A stretch of 32,950 bases of DNA from Nemertoderma westbladi (lineage: Eukaryota; Xenacoelomorpha; Nemertodermatida; Nemertodermatidae). The position numbers and the translations under genes were made by a program. This document shows positions 18,964 to 28,355 of the stretch, piece after piece. The notes under the pieces are model-generated. The model searched no databases, was not told the DNA's origin, and saw only the letters and a program-made list of their open reading frames with translations. The DNA lies in NCBI GenBank assembly GCA_032718475.1, contig JAUCBJ010000466.1:1-32950 (forward strand). Reading direction: 5' to 3'. Position 1 is the first letter of the stretch, and every line of letters begins with the position of its first letter.

Positions 18964-21624
18964 TCAACCCCCTCTACTGCTCTCGTCCTCGTGCCAGTAC
19001 ATCCCGTACCACTCTCTCTGCGCGTAATACGCCTCGTCAGGTCGCGTTTCTCCGGGACGACGGCAATCTCCCGAAGTTCGACCCCACTGACTCTCCGTCT
19101 CCACCTCTACTACCGATGGCTCGCTATCCGTCCTCGCTCTCCTGTCGTTCGCGACGACACTTCTTCTACTCTCTTCCTTTCTTCCCTCTGTAGTGCAGTA
19201 TTCCCGGTCGTCAGATCTCTCGTCGACTTCCCGTTTAAACTCCAATGTTCTATATCTCTCTTCTGATTGGGCTCCACGTCTCATCGCTCGCCCTCTCGCT
19301 ACATCAACCTGCTTCTCTCTGCTCGATCGCACGCCGCTGGGGATACTCGTAATCCCCCTGCTATTCTCCATCGCCGGGTGCTGCGGTTCACCTAATTCAC
19401 CCCGCGCATTATCCGCCGACGCTTGTGGGACACTCTTTGCCCCCCTCCCCCGCTCGCCGCTAATCTCTCGTTGTGGGGCTCCTGTAGCCCCTCCCCACTC
19501 GCCACCTATTACTTTACTATCTCTCACTTCACCTCCACACCCCTCTCCAGTCGACACATTAACCCTACTGCGGCTGGGTCTATTCACCCCCGCCTCTCCC
19601 TCTGCTACTGTGTGGCCTACCAGGCCCTCCACTTCCTGCCTACTAACCACGTGGCCTACCAGACCCTCACTGGGTTGATTCAACCCCGCCACCTCCTGCC
19701 TACTAACTACGCGGCCTATCAGGCCCTCACTGGGTTGACTCAACCCCGCCACTTCATGCCTACTAACTACGTGGCCTACCAGGCCCTCATTGGGGTTTCT
19801 CACCCCTGCCTCTCCCTCTGTTACTGTGTGGCCTACCAGGCCCTCATTTGCCGGGCTATGCACGTCCGCCACGCTCATATTAATAGCACCATCCCCAATA
19901 TTATCTGTTAAGTCAATTAAATCTTCCAAATCAATCAAATTATTTTGCACTCCTAAATTAGAAACGGAATTATTTTGTTCGTTCGAAATAAGATTATTTG
20001 AATTATTTTGCGTATTTGTATTATTTGAATTATTGTGCGTATTTATATTATTTGAATTATTTTGTAAATTTAGATTTAGATTATTTGAATTAGGACTATT
20101 CGGATTATTCGGATTATTTGTATTTAAATTTAAATTACTACTACTAGGTAAAATATTTCCTGCAATAAAAGTTTGGTTAGAATTATCCAATCTGGTACTA
20201 TTAATATTAACATTATCTACTGTATTATTATTACCCCCCACCCCCCCGCCCGTACGGTCACACCGGTCTTGGGTCTGCCGTGCGGTCCCTGTAAGTGGGG
20301 TATTAATAAACGTTTCCACAGCCCTTGGCTCCTCGTAAATACTCGAGCCAGTCTCACTCTCTGACAATCCCATCTGCGCTAGTTCCAGTCTGCGCTTCTG
20401 TTTGGCTTGATACTGAATAAGCCCCCTTAGGCGGGCATGCAAATTATCCCGCACACGCTTCCCCGTTGCCTCTCTTTCCAGATCCTCCCGCGCACTCTGG
20501 TCGGCTAATTCCGCCTCTCTCGCAACTCTCTCCAGTCGTCTCGCCTCGCGCTCTTTTCGCTCGCTCTGCTCTCTCGCCTCACGCTCCTCACGCTCCTCAC
20601 GCCTATTCTGCTCTCTCACCTCGCGCTCTTTTCGCTCGCTCTGGTCTCTCGCCTCATGCTCTTCTTGCTCCTTCCTTTCTATCCTCCCTATTTCCTCGCA
20701 CTCCTTAAAGCTTCTCGCGACCTTCTCGGCCCTCTCTCTGTTCACTCTAACCAGTTCTGTCTCCTTCTCTAATAACGCACTCCCTTCCTCTAACTGTCTC
20801 TCTAGTTCTCTCTGGTCTAGCGCCGCCAGATCTATTTCCCTCACCCGTCTTTCTTTTGCGGAGGATGTAGCAGACTTATCGGTCGCGACGGACTCCCGTC
20901 GCCTTCCCGTCCTATTAACTTTCCCCCACCTCCCGGAATTTTCTCCGACCGACGAGACCGAATCCTCGGGGTTAACCTCGGATTCGCTCTCCTGCGGTCT
21001 CCTCCAACCCACTAATTTTACACCCCGGGCATCGACTAAGTATGGCCCTACGTACACTACGCTAGGTTCCATACCCCTACATTTCCATAGTTCGAACAGT
21101 TCGCTGGCAACCCCTCTCGCTCTCTCATCAGCTAGTTCTCCCTGCCCAAAACGCATTAGGTAATCAAAATGTCTGTTCGACTCACATAGCCGCTTCTTTA
21201 ACTTCACCTCGTCTATCTTCGCCCCTTGTTTGGCCTCTCTCAGCTGCTTCCGGGTCGCGGCGTAGGCTCGTCGGAGCCGGTCGCTGACCCCGACATCCTC
21301 GTCGCCGACATCTCCTTTATCCCTCCGGGTCCGGTGTCGTACCGGCGGCCCCACCGTCGCCGTTCCGGTGGGCCGTCCGTCGCCCTCGGCCTGTGGCTGG
21401 CCGGCGACATCGGCACGTCGTCCGCCGCTGTGTGTCGACTCGTCTCTCTCCTCTCCCGACTCGTCCTCTCGTTGTAGACGGCCCCCCTCCTCTTGGATTG
21501 CCAGATCGCCTGTGGCCGACGAACCCGGCGTCGTGGGTCGGTACCGTCGCGTCGCGGCCTCGCGGATCGTTAGGTCTTTATCATCGTCCGGGGTCCGCGG
21601 CGGTGTCGTTTCTCTTTCACTCAT
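18964..21624 (-). CDS. BEL-1 gag, long N-terminal extension (886 residues)
   Basis: ATG at 21624, 53 nt after the LTR; stop TGA at 18964-18966. The protein has four parts. Residues 1-160 are charged, acidic and basic, ending near LCESNRHFDYLMRFG. About 275-400 is an E/R-rich coiled coil (QRELERQL, repeated ERKERE/EAREQSERKER). About 470-580 is asparagine-rich and prion-like (NLNLNTNNPNNPNSPNSNN). About 580-690 has a repeated EGLVGHVVSRQEVAGL unit. A charged C-terminus follows. After the stop the same frame stays open about 60 codons, so the stop may be a lesion and the real gag longer. BEL gags are usually much shorter before DUF1759; I know no role for this extension, but self-assembly is plausible. 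Confidence 0.8.
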   Translation of the reverse strand: MSERETTPPRTPDDDKDLTIREAATRRYRPTTPGSSATGDLAIQEEGGRLQREDESGEERDESTHSGGRRADVAGQPQAEGDGRPTGTATVGPPVRHRTRRDKGDVGDEDVGVSDRLRRAYAATRKQLREAKQGAKIDEVKLKKRLCESNRHFDYLMRFGQGELADERARGVASELFELWKCRGMEPSVVYVGPYLVDARGVKLVGWRRPQESESEVNPEDSVSSVGENSGRWGKVNRTGRRRESVATDKSATSSAKERRVREIDLAALDQRELERQLEEGSALLEKETELVRVNRERAEKVARSFKECEEIGRIERKEQEEHEARDQSERKEREVREQNRREEREEREAREQSERKEREARRLERVAREAELADQSAREDLEREATGKRVRDNLHARLRGLIQYQAKQKRRLELAQMGLSESETGSSIYEEPRAVETFINTPLTGTARQTQDRCDRTGGGVGGNNNTVDNVNINSTRLDNSNQTFIAGNILPSSSNLNLNTNNPNNPNSPNSNNLNLNLQNNSNNINTHNNSNNTNTQNNSNNLISNEQNNSVSNLGVQNNLIDLEDLIDLTDNIGDGAINMSVADVHSPANEGLVGHTVTEGEAGVRNPNEGLVGHVVSRHEVAGLSQPSEGLIGRVVSRQEVAGLNQPSEGLVGHVVSRQEVEGLVGHTVAEGEAGVNRPSRSRVNVSTGEGCGGEVRDSKVIGGEWGGATGAPQREISGERGRGAKSVPQASADNARGELGEPQHPAMENSRGITSIPSGVRSSREKQVDVARGRAMRRGAQSEERYRTLEFKREVDERSDDREYCTTEGRKEESRRSVVANDRRARTDSEPSVVEVETESQWGRTSGDCRRPGETRPDEAYYAQREWYGMYWHEDESSRGG
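19585..19870 (-). repeat. In-frame tandem repeat inside gag (EGLVGH units)
   Basis: Five units of about 48-63 bp encode variants of P(S/N)EGLVGHVVSRQEVAGLNQ, the outer two with VTEGEAGV-type ends. All keep the reading frame, so copy-number change would not disrupt the protein. Confidence 0.85.
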
Positions 21625-21677
21625 CTTTGTCTGGCTGACTTGTCAGTTTCTAGCAGGAAACAATCGGATCTTATTAC

Positions 21678-22261
21678 TGTGACGGGATCCACCGAGGATC
21701 CCGGTTTATATGGTTATCTGACTTACGCGTTCCCCGCCGTATGTGTATGAAAAGAGTTCTAGATTGTTGAGAGTTATTCCGACTTTGTTGTAAGATGATA
21801 TATATAAAATGTAGAATTAACAAGTGAAGTATAAGCACGATTGTAGAATATAATTGTACCGGTAAAGCTGAATTATGGATGACGGCAGTGAACGGTAATA
21901 AGAGTTCCCGTTCTACCCTAACTAAAACTGACTGACTAAGTGAATGAAATTGGCACAAGAACTGGTAATATATATTGCACTGGTTGGCCGCATTACATTA
22001 CTCAGCGGATGCCTTCCCCCCATTGGCTAATAACTCACTTCTCACCCTCCCATCTCCCTGGGAGTGCTTCCCCCCCGCTGCTGTCTCTCTCTCCCTCCCA
22101 GAGGTGTAACCTCTGACCTCCTTTGTGTGTGTGTCCTTTGTGGTTTGTCGCCCCATTTTATTGGGGTGACACGAGGTTGATTGGTGATCAACCTCGTGCT
22201 TCCAATATTGCTTAAAACCAACTTTGTGTGGGCCTGGTTAGCGGAATTGAATACGCTAACA
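21678..22261 (-). repeat. BEL-1 5' LTR (584 bp)
   Basis: On the minus strand it starts TGTTAGCG at 22261 and ends ..CCGTCACA at 21678, 53 nt before gag. The start is fixed independently, because X(A) leaves homology at exactly this point. The LTR contains six hairpins with perfect arms of 5-11 bp: 21684-21702, 22047-22064, 22100-22114, 22151-22166, 22171-22197 (11-bp arms, 5-nt loop) and 22237-22260. The exact 3' end (21678 or 21680) is uncertain. I could not identify a tRNA primer-binding site (no TGG just after it). Confidence 0.8.
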
Positions 22262-23117
22262 GTATTTGATTATCTATTGTATTTGACTGAGATACGATAC
22301 CGGGAGGGTGTGACACCACAATATAACAGGCAAATGACTGACTAATTAATTCTGTAAGGAGTCAAGTTCGGTATTTGTGTTTCTCTTTAGGAGAAACGTA
22401 TAGTGACTTTCTTTTATGTACAATTATATAAATATTTATATCGTAATTAATTTATGACAACTCTCAATCGTGATACAATTAACAATAAGAGCCTTTCTTA
22501 TATTAATGGTCTGGTATATCGCCATATATTAATTATTTAGTAAGTCAGAGATAGAACAACACACTTCTATTACAATTGTCCAGATTACCACTGATACTTA
22601 ATTGCATAGACCCACCCACCTTATAATTGGCGCGTGTAAAATCTCCTTGATTACGTAATATCGGCGGTATAATCAACAATAAGAGAGCAAATTATGTTTA
22701 ACAACAGAACAAATTACAAGTGCAAATAGAATTATTATTAACAAGGCATTATACATAAAAACATTGCACATAAGAACATGTAATAAATACTGCTGGCAGC
22801 GACCCAACCAGGGGTATAACGCGTCTGCATGAGAAGTAATCTCTGCAGAGCTCCAAAATCATATCACATGAGCAAATCAATAGGTATCAAATATTATATA
22901 CTCAGGGAAGATTACTGCAATTATCATGAGCCAATAGGAGATCACTTACTGCATTGATGTTCCCTGCAGCAATGAGTTCGAATACAGGTATGATGGCACT
23001 AGATGGCGTAAGAACCTTTTACTGAAGAATAATCTGTAAATTATTGAAATAACACCGTAACTGGTAAAAATACAATTTCTTGGGTAAATTGGTAAAATAA
23101 GTAATTTTAAAGGCAGG

Positions 23118-23124
23118 ATTTATA
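23118..23124. repeat. SINE TSD, left copy (ATTTATA)
   Basis: The identical 7-mer occurs at 23387-23393 after the SINE. Copy B has it once, at 11759-11765, confirming the duplication. Confidence 0.92.
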
Positions 23125-23386
23125 ATAATAATAATAATAATAATATTGGTTATTTATATAGCGCTTTTCTACGCTCAGCATACTCAAAGCGCTTTTATTA
23201 TCATTACCCCAGCAAAGCCAGGTTCCCATTATACCGCTGGGTTGACGTAGGCACTAATGTCTAAAGTGTCTTGCCTAGGGACACAACAGTGCGAAATTTC
23301 TACAGCCTTTAGTCAGATTCGAACCTGCGCCACCAAACACTATTGTGTAAGCAGTTCAGGCGCCGTATCCACTCGGACACTGCGAC
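23125..23386 (-). mobile_element. tRNA-derived SINE with CR1/L2-type tail (262 bp)
   Basis: Read on the minus strand, the head resembles a Leu/Ser-type tRNA: A box GTGTCCGAGTGG (23369-23380) and B box GGTTCGAATC (23316-23325), the internal RNA polymerase III promoter. A central body follows, then a tail with inverted AGCGCTTT / AAAGCGCT arms (AAAGCGCTATATAAATAA) and (ATT)n at the 3' end. That tail is the kind recognised by CR1/L2-clade LINE enzymes, so the SINE probably borrows such a partner. A 7-bp TSD and the empty site in copy B prove insertion. Confidence 0.92.
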
Positions 23387-23778
23387 ATTTATACCTGCAG
23401 CAACACCGCTTCCATTCATTTAGCTACCAGGCATGCAACGGTTCAAGTTCGTACATCAAAATTAATCTAATAAGTAAATAACTCAGTTATCAACACCAAA
23501 CTAGAATTATACAGAGCGTACATAGTTAATCATATGTAAAAAACATATCAACTCGTGAACAAATAATTAAGAGTTAATAAATGCTCATGACTCCTTAAGC
23601 AGTTAAGTTGTAGTGCCAGAAAGCATTCAAAGCATATAAAATGATTCAGTTTATAATAAAAATAAGCTATATGGATTCTTGGGGACACCTTTACTTATTT
23701 TACATATAATATAAAAGAAAGATATGAGTCATATAAAGTAAAATAAAGGTAATATAAAGAAATATCGAAAATCAATGT

Positions 23779-24568
23779 CTATTTATGACTTTTCTTCTTT
23801 TTTGAAGATCTTTTGCGCCGCTTTGTCGGAGGTGAATGATTATTAGTCGACGAAGGTGGGGAGCCTCTTACTTGCAGCCATTCAGCGGCGGAAGGATGAA
23901 TCTCTAATGAATCCGGATGGGGCGCAACAGCACGTAGTGTGGGTCCTCCGGTAGAAGTTCCAGGTTGAGGTTCAGTTGTTGTGGTGGTTACTGAAACGGA
24001 GTGTCGCAACGACTTTATGCCTTTTCGAAGTACCTTGGCTGGTGAGGACCTGGAGGAAGGCACAAGGGTGGATTGTACTGCCTTTTTAAGAATTGCCGTA
24101 GTAACTGGTCCTTTGAGAGTTTGCGATGACGTCACAACGCCTCCTCTGTCGGAAATGAACTTGGGCGGCTTGACAGTCTCTTCAGCAAGACGCGCTGTAT
24201 GACAAAGGTACGCAACTCGATCCGAAGTTTGCAACAACTCAGGATTAGCGGCGACGAAGTCGTACCCGTAGTTCGAGTCTTTCCGAATGAATTCAACAAG
24301 GTTGTAGGTCGTAACGTCACCCTGGTTCATACGACGGAGAAAGTTCCACACATACTGAATGTTAGTAAGCTCCGAAACAATTAATAATAACTGGTAGTCC
24401 GGAAGATGGGATCGTTGTACTTCAATAGCGAAAGAATGGGGATTGAATGCAAAGACTCCGCAATACGAGCGAGCAGACTCGTAGCGTAGGTGCGTGAGTC
24501 AGCAGAATGTTCCCAGAATTTAATATACTTTAAGAGGGATGTTTCATCGTGCCATTGGGTCAAGTCAA
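23779..24568 (-). pseudogene. CCHC zinc-knuckle protein: C-terminal half
   Basis: From the RTE insertion point (24568) the minus strand continues the frame used on the far side of the RTE (TQWHDETSLLKYIKFWEH), to a stop at 24381-24383. A frameshift near there leads to YVWNFLRRMNQGDVTTYNL and then a Ser/Thr/Pro-rich tail ending in a strongly basic segment (TKRRKRSS, KKKK) with TAG at 23779-23781. The basic end would suit nuclear localisation or nucleic-acid binding. I cannot match the helical domain between the zinc knuckles and the tail to a family. Its last ~58 codons are duplicated at 12151-12325. Confidence 0.65.
24557..24568. repeat. Left 12-bp TSD of RTE copy 1
   Basis: GGGTCAAGTCAA is repeated exactly at 28344-28355 on the other side of the element. 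Removing one copy plus the element restores a continuous reading frame in the CCHC gene. Confidence 0.93.
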
Positions 24569-25408
24569 GTCATGGTCAGGTCAGGTATTCTAGGTCATTG
24601 ATCAAGAAAACTTGCCACCTCCATGCAGCATAAAGGAGGTGCCACCTGTAGCTGCATAGACCCTCTTACTAGGGCAAATCTGGTCCTGCAACTAGGACCC
24701 CCTTCGTTCTGGGATAAGGACGCCCTTCGTCCTGGATTAAGGACCCATATACTTGGCTGCAGGGGTATATGGCCTGACCAGGCAGATGATGATCTACCAA
24801 TGGCTGGTCAGGAGTAGAGTGTTCTCATGTCCACTCTGAGAGCACTTCACTGCGACCTGCACCTGGCAGCAAGGGTACAGGGCATGACCCAGCAACAGCT
24901 GCAACAGCTGCAACAGCCAATGGTGGGTCATGTGCGCCAGAGTAGATATGGGTGATGGGCCTCATATCTGACTCCATTGCGACACCCACCCTGTGGAATG
25001 GCAAACCAGGGTGTGGTATTTGCCCCGAGAGCTGACTCGGCAAAAAAGCACCCCCCAACCCCCACTATGGATTACATTAGCAATGCGGAGGTCCGGCCAC
25101 TAGAGGCCAGTGGAATTACCGGACACAATCGGCCTCACAGGCGTCAGTTAACTCCTGTCCGGCTGCCTGTCTCACCCCCTACTGGAGAGAGAGCAGCCAA
25201 CAATTCTTTGAGTCCCTTTCCTGATGACCTTTCTGGCCCAAACCCTGGGTCACCAGGAAGGCCAGATTGTGATGGGGAGAGGGATTCTGGAGTTGGAGGT
25301 TACTCTCATGTTCCACCCCGACCAACAAAGCCATTGGTGAATCTGAGGCAAGTCACAAGACTAGCCTCAGTAAACACCCTAACACTCGGGTCCCCAATGT
25401 GACAAGGT
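24569..25408 (+). other. 5' region of RTE copy 1
   Basis: GC-richer than the host DNA. It has a 9-bp GCAACAGCT unit three times in tandem (24892-24918). The open stretch 24977-25402 is proline-rich and has no recognisable domain; its end overlaps where the endonuclease should begin, so it may be a decayed ORF1 or untranslated leader. Confidence 0.5.
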
Positions 25409-28299
25409 GAGCTGACTGCCTTGGCAGATAAGCTTTCTCTTAGCGCAGTGGGTGTTCAAGAGCACCGAATGCAGACTGGACAGACTGATGAGGTTCTGAT
25501 TAAGGACATGGGGGGGGCGGTTGGCGACTCGCCCTCGCGTCAGCAGATGATAGTGGCAATGGTGGAATTGGTCTATTGATGAATCCAACTGTACATGCAG
25601 CATTGGACAAAATAGACCAAATCTCTAACCGCATCATCCGTTGCCACTTCTCATGTTCTGGAAGACTGGCTAAGAAGTTTCCTAAGGTGGTTCTGATTGT
25701 GTGCTACTCTCCAACTAGTGTTGCCCCTGTAGAGGAGGTGGAAAATTTCTACCACAATCTACAAGCAGCTACTGATGGAGTGGATCAGCATGCATTCTTA
25801 ACATTCCTGGGAGACTTTAATGCAAGTCTGCATCAATCACCTACATCGCCCTGGGTCTATAGCAATAGTGTTAACCGAAATTCTGTCCATCTTCAGGATT
25901 TTATCTCTGGAAATGGATTGTTTTCGGCTGGAACCCAGTTCAAGAAGCGAACTGGAAAGCTATGGACTCATAGTGGACCCAGGGGTCTCAAGTCCCAGAT
26001 AGACCATATTCTGTTTCGTAGGAAATACAGGAGCTCTATACAAGACTGTAATGCATTTACACTTCGACCCTTCTCCAGTGATCACCGCCTTATTGTGGCC
26101 AAGGTAAGACTTAGTCTGCGTGCTAGCAGAACAACGAAATCTGCCTTGCCGCGGCATGACTGGTCCTCTCTGTTGCAACAGCCAAGTGTGAGATCCAGCT
26201 TCACACTACAGCTGAGCAACAGGTATGAGGCTCTTGCCTCTGAGGCTGCAGATCACTGTGAGGGCTATACTGCCTTTACAGAAGCAGTTAAGTTAGCAGC
26301 TGCAGAAACAGTTCCTGTATACCCTCGAAACAGGAGAAGGGCCCCCTGGACTGACAACAAAATTCAGAAGTGCCGAAATGACCTTCATAAGGCGCAGAAA
26401 GAGTCCCGGCTCAAACAGACTACAGCAGCCAAGAATGCAGTTAAGGCTGCATCTAGGTCCCTGAACAGGCAGTACTCTGCTAATATACAGGAGCTAATAA
26501 ACCAACAGGTTGATGCCATCAATGATGCTGACGACAGCAGGCAATCATCCCAGGCATGGAAATCGATCAATCTGCTTACTGGGCGGAAAAGCCAACCAAC
26601 CACCAAGGTTAAGGCTGAATCACCAGCCGATCGCCTCAATGGTTGGAAAGTCCACTTTGAAAAGCTCCTCAATAATGACAGGGTATTGCCTGATAACTTT
26701 ATAGAAGTAAAAGTGTCTGAGTCTGTACTCCCAGATATTCCCATTGGCGATATCTCATTTGCAGAAGTAAAGGCTGCTGCAAAGAGCATTAAGACCAATC
26801 GTGCCAGTGGAGTAGATGGTGTTCCCCCTGAGGTCTTTAAAATACCTGAGTGTTTAAAGCTCATCTATCCCATCATAGTAGACATGTACCGAACAACAAG
26901 AGTCCCACAAGAAATGAAAACAAATAAGTTGGTGCCAGTTCCCAAGAAGGGCAACCTAACACTCTATGGTTCTTTTCGGGGAATCTCATTGATCTCGATT
27001 GCTGCAAAGCTATACAATAGGATTCTATTAAATCGCATCAGGGATCCCATTGAGAGACTGCTCCGTGGAAATCAGAATGGGTTCCGTAAAGGTCGTGGGA
27101 CCATGGAGCCCATTTTGGCACTTAGAAGGATAATTGAAGAGTTATCAAAAAAGAAAGACAGGCATCTGGCTGTTATCTTTGTTGACTTCTTCAAGGCCTT
27201 TGATTCAGTCTCTCGCTCACGTATGTTCAGCATACTTTCATTATATGGGATTCCTGATGAAATTATTGCAGCAATCAGATGAGTATATGATGGTTCGACA
27301 GCATTTGTGTCTACTGTTGACGGTGACACAGAACCATTTGAAGTGTTATGGGGCGTCCTCCAAGGAGACACACTTGCACCATTCTTGTTCATTATTGTGG
27401 TTGACTATGTTCTACGCATGTCCTTAGATCATTATAATGATGATGGGGTGATGATAACTCCACCACCTACTGGCTCCAGAAGTCGAGGAAATCCTGCCAA
27501 GTACCTAACTGATCTAGACTTTGCTGATGACTTAGGAGTACTCTCAGAATCATTAGAGGGAGCCCAACGGCTCCTCAGCTCATTAGAACATGCTGCTTCT
27601 AGTGTTGGTCTTTTTATTAACTCCAGAAAGACCAAAATTCTGACAGTTAACTTTGAAAGTCCTCAGCAAGTCTCTGATCGGATGAGCATAAGCTCAAAGG
27701 ATGGTATGCTTGAGCATGTGGACGACTTCTGTTACCTGGGATCATGGATCCGGAAGTCAGGTGAGGACCTTCGAATACGTAAGGGAAAGGCATGGGCAGC
27801 CTTGAATAGGCTTTCCAAGATTTGGAAGTCACCGAGAATTAATCGGAAACTTAAGGTCCGATTATTTAGAGCAGCAGTAGTTCCGGTACTCCTCTACGGG
27901 AGTCCATGCTGGGCTCTAACTGCTGAGGACACCAAATCTCTGGATGGAACATTCACAAGAATGCTACGCCGGGTTCATTGTGTCAAGTACAATGCTCACA
28001 TCTCCAACCAGACACTATATAACATTGGAGGTGTCTCATTGGTTCCCCCAAGCTTGACACTAGAACAAAATCGCCTCCGCTTTGCAGGACATTGCTTTCG
28101 CCGTGAGGACCAGCCAGTGCATAATCTTGTACTTTGGCAGCCTCATGGAGAGAATAAGCATGGTGGACAGCCCATGACTTTCTTGAGACGCATCTTAAAG
28201 GACACTGGCCTTAAAGATGCGGATGATCTAGCAAATGTCATGGGTGATAGGGAGTTGTGGCGGTGCAATTTTGTTGACAAGCCGGCACAGCATTCTTAA
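25409..28299 (+). pseudogene. RTE copy 1: endonuclease-reverse transcriptase
   Basis: An APE-type endonuclease begins with ELTALADKLSLSAVGVQEHR in one frame. It shifts frame around the G run at 25510-25517 and continues from about 25560 with the catalytic GDFN, IDHILF and SSDHRL (residues 79-82, 141-146 and 167-172 of the segment starting at 25576). The RT follows: SGVDGVPPEVF, GFRKGRG, VDFFKAFDSVS, a TGA at 27283-27285 where copy 2 has Ser, then GVLQGDTLAPF and the catalytic FADD (27520-27531), then a C-terminal region with LYGSPCWALT and LRFAGHCF. Apart from one frameshift and one stop it is complete, so it is a recent inactive copy. Confidence 0.9.
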
Positions 28300-28343
28300 A
28301 AATGCAGCTGCAATGCAGCATGCCGATCCTAGTAGTAGTAGTA

Positions 28344-28355
28344 GGGTCAAGTCAA
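28344..28355. repeat. Right 12-bp TSD of RTE copy 1
   Basis: Second exact copy of GGGTCAAGTCAA, directly after the TAG repeat at the element's 3' end and within the CCHC coding frame. Confidence 0.93.

Larger units (their letters stand above)
12326..22261 (-). mobile_element. BEL/Pao LTR retrotransposon BEL-1 (5' LTR to 3' UTR)
   Basis: On the minus strand the order is 5' LTR (22261-21678), a 53-nt leader, gag (21624 to about 17,660), protease, reverse transcriptase, RNase H, integrase and a DUF5641-type C-terminus (to 13230), then a repeat-bearing 3' UTR. DUF1759 gag, DUF1758 protease and the merged pol order are diagnostic of BEL/Pao. There are seven in-frame stops from the gag end through pol, plus frameshifts in gag, so it is defective. 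The 3' LTR is missing. The element body is much more GC-rich than its AT-rich surroundings. Confidence 0.9.
22262..23953. repeat. X repeat, copy C (with SINE insertion)
   Basis: This matches copy B base for base in length apart from the 262-bp SINE and its 7-bp TSD. It covers the last ~58 codons of the CCHC gene and about 1.5 kb of AT-rich downstream DNA, and ends at the BEL-1 LTR. Unlike B, this copy is still joined to the rest of the CCHC gene at 23954. I see no coding region in 22262-23778. Confidence 0.92.
24569..28343 (+). mobile_element. RTE-like non-LTR retrotransposon, copy 1 (nearly full length)
   Basis: The 3,775-bp plus-strand element is flanked by a 12-bp TSD. It has about 0.8 kb of 5' sequence with no clear gene, then one long endonuclease-RT frame (about 25370-28299), then a short tail ending in (TAG)n just after the stop. 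It has one frameshift in the endonuclease and one in-frame stop in RT. RTE assignment rests on the EN-RT order, a single ORF with a very short 3' tail, and the LRFAGH-type C-terminus. Confidence 0.9.

Noticed and set aside
19585-19870. CRISPR-like regular repeats
   Set aside because: The repeats are in-frame protein repeats inside gag in a eukaryotic retroelement, with no unique spacers.
19193-20708. Plus-strand proline/serine-rich frames opposite gag
   Set aside because: They are shadows of the E/R- and N-rich gag coding strand with no independent features.
23301-23386. tRNA gene
   Set aside because: The A and B boxes are part of a SINE with a TSD, and the cloverleaf is degraded.
24977-25402. 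141-residue frame as an independent gene
   Set aside because: It lies wholly inside RTE copy 1 and runs into the start of the endonuclease; no domain is visible.
27432-27832. Minus-strand frames opposite RTE copy 1 RT
   Set aside because: They are antisense to the FADD-containing RT coding sequence.
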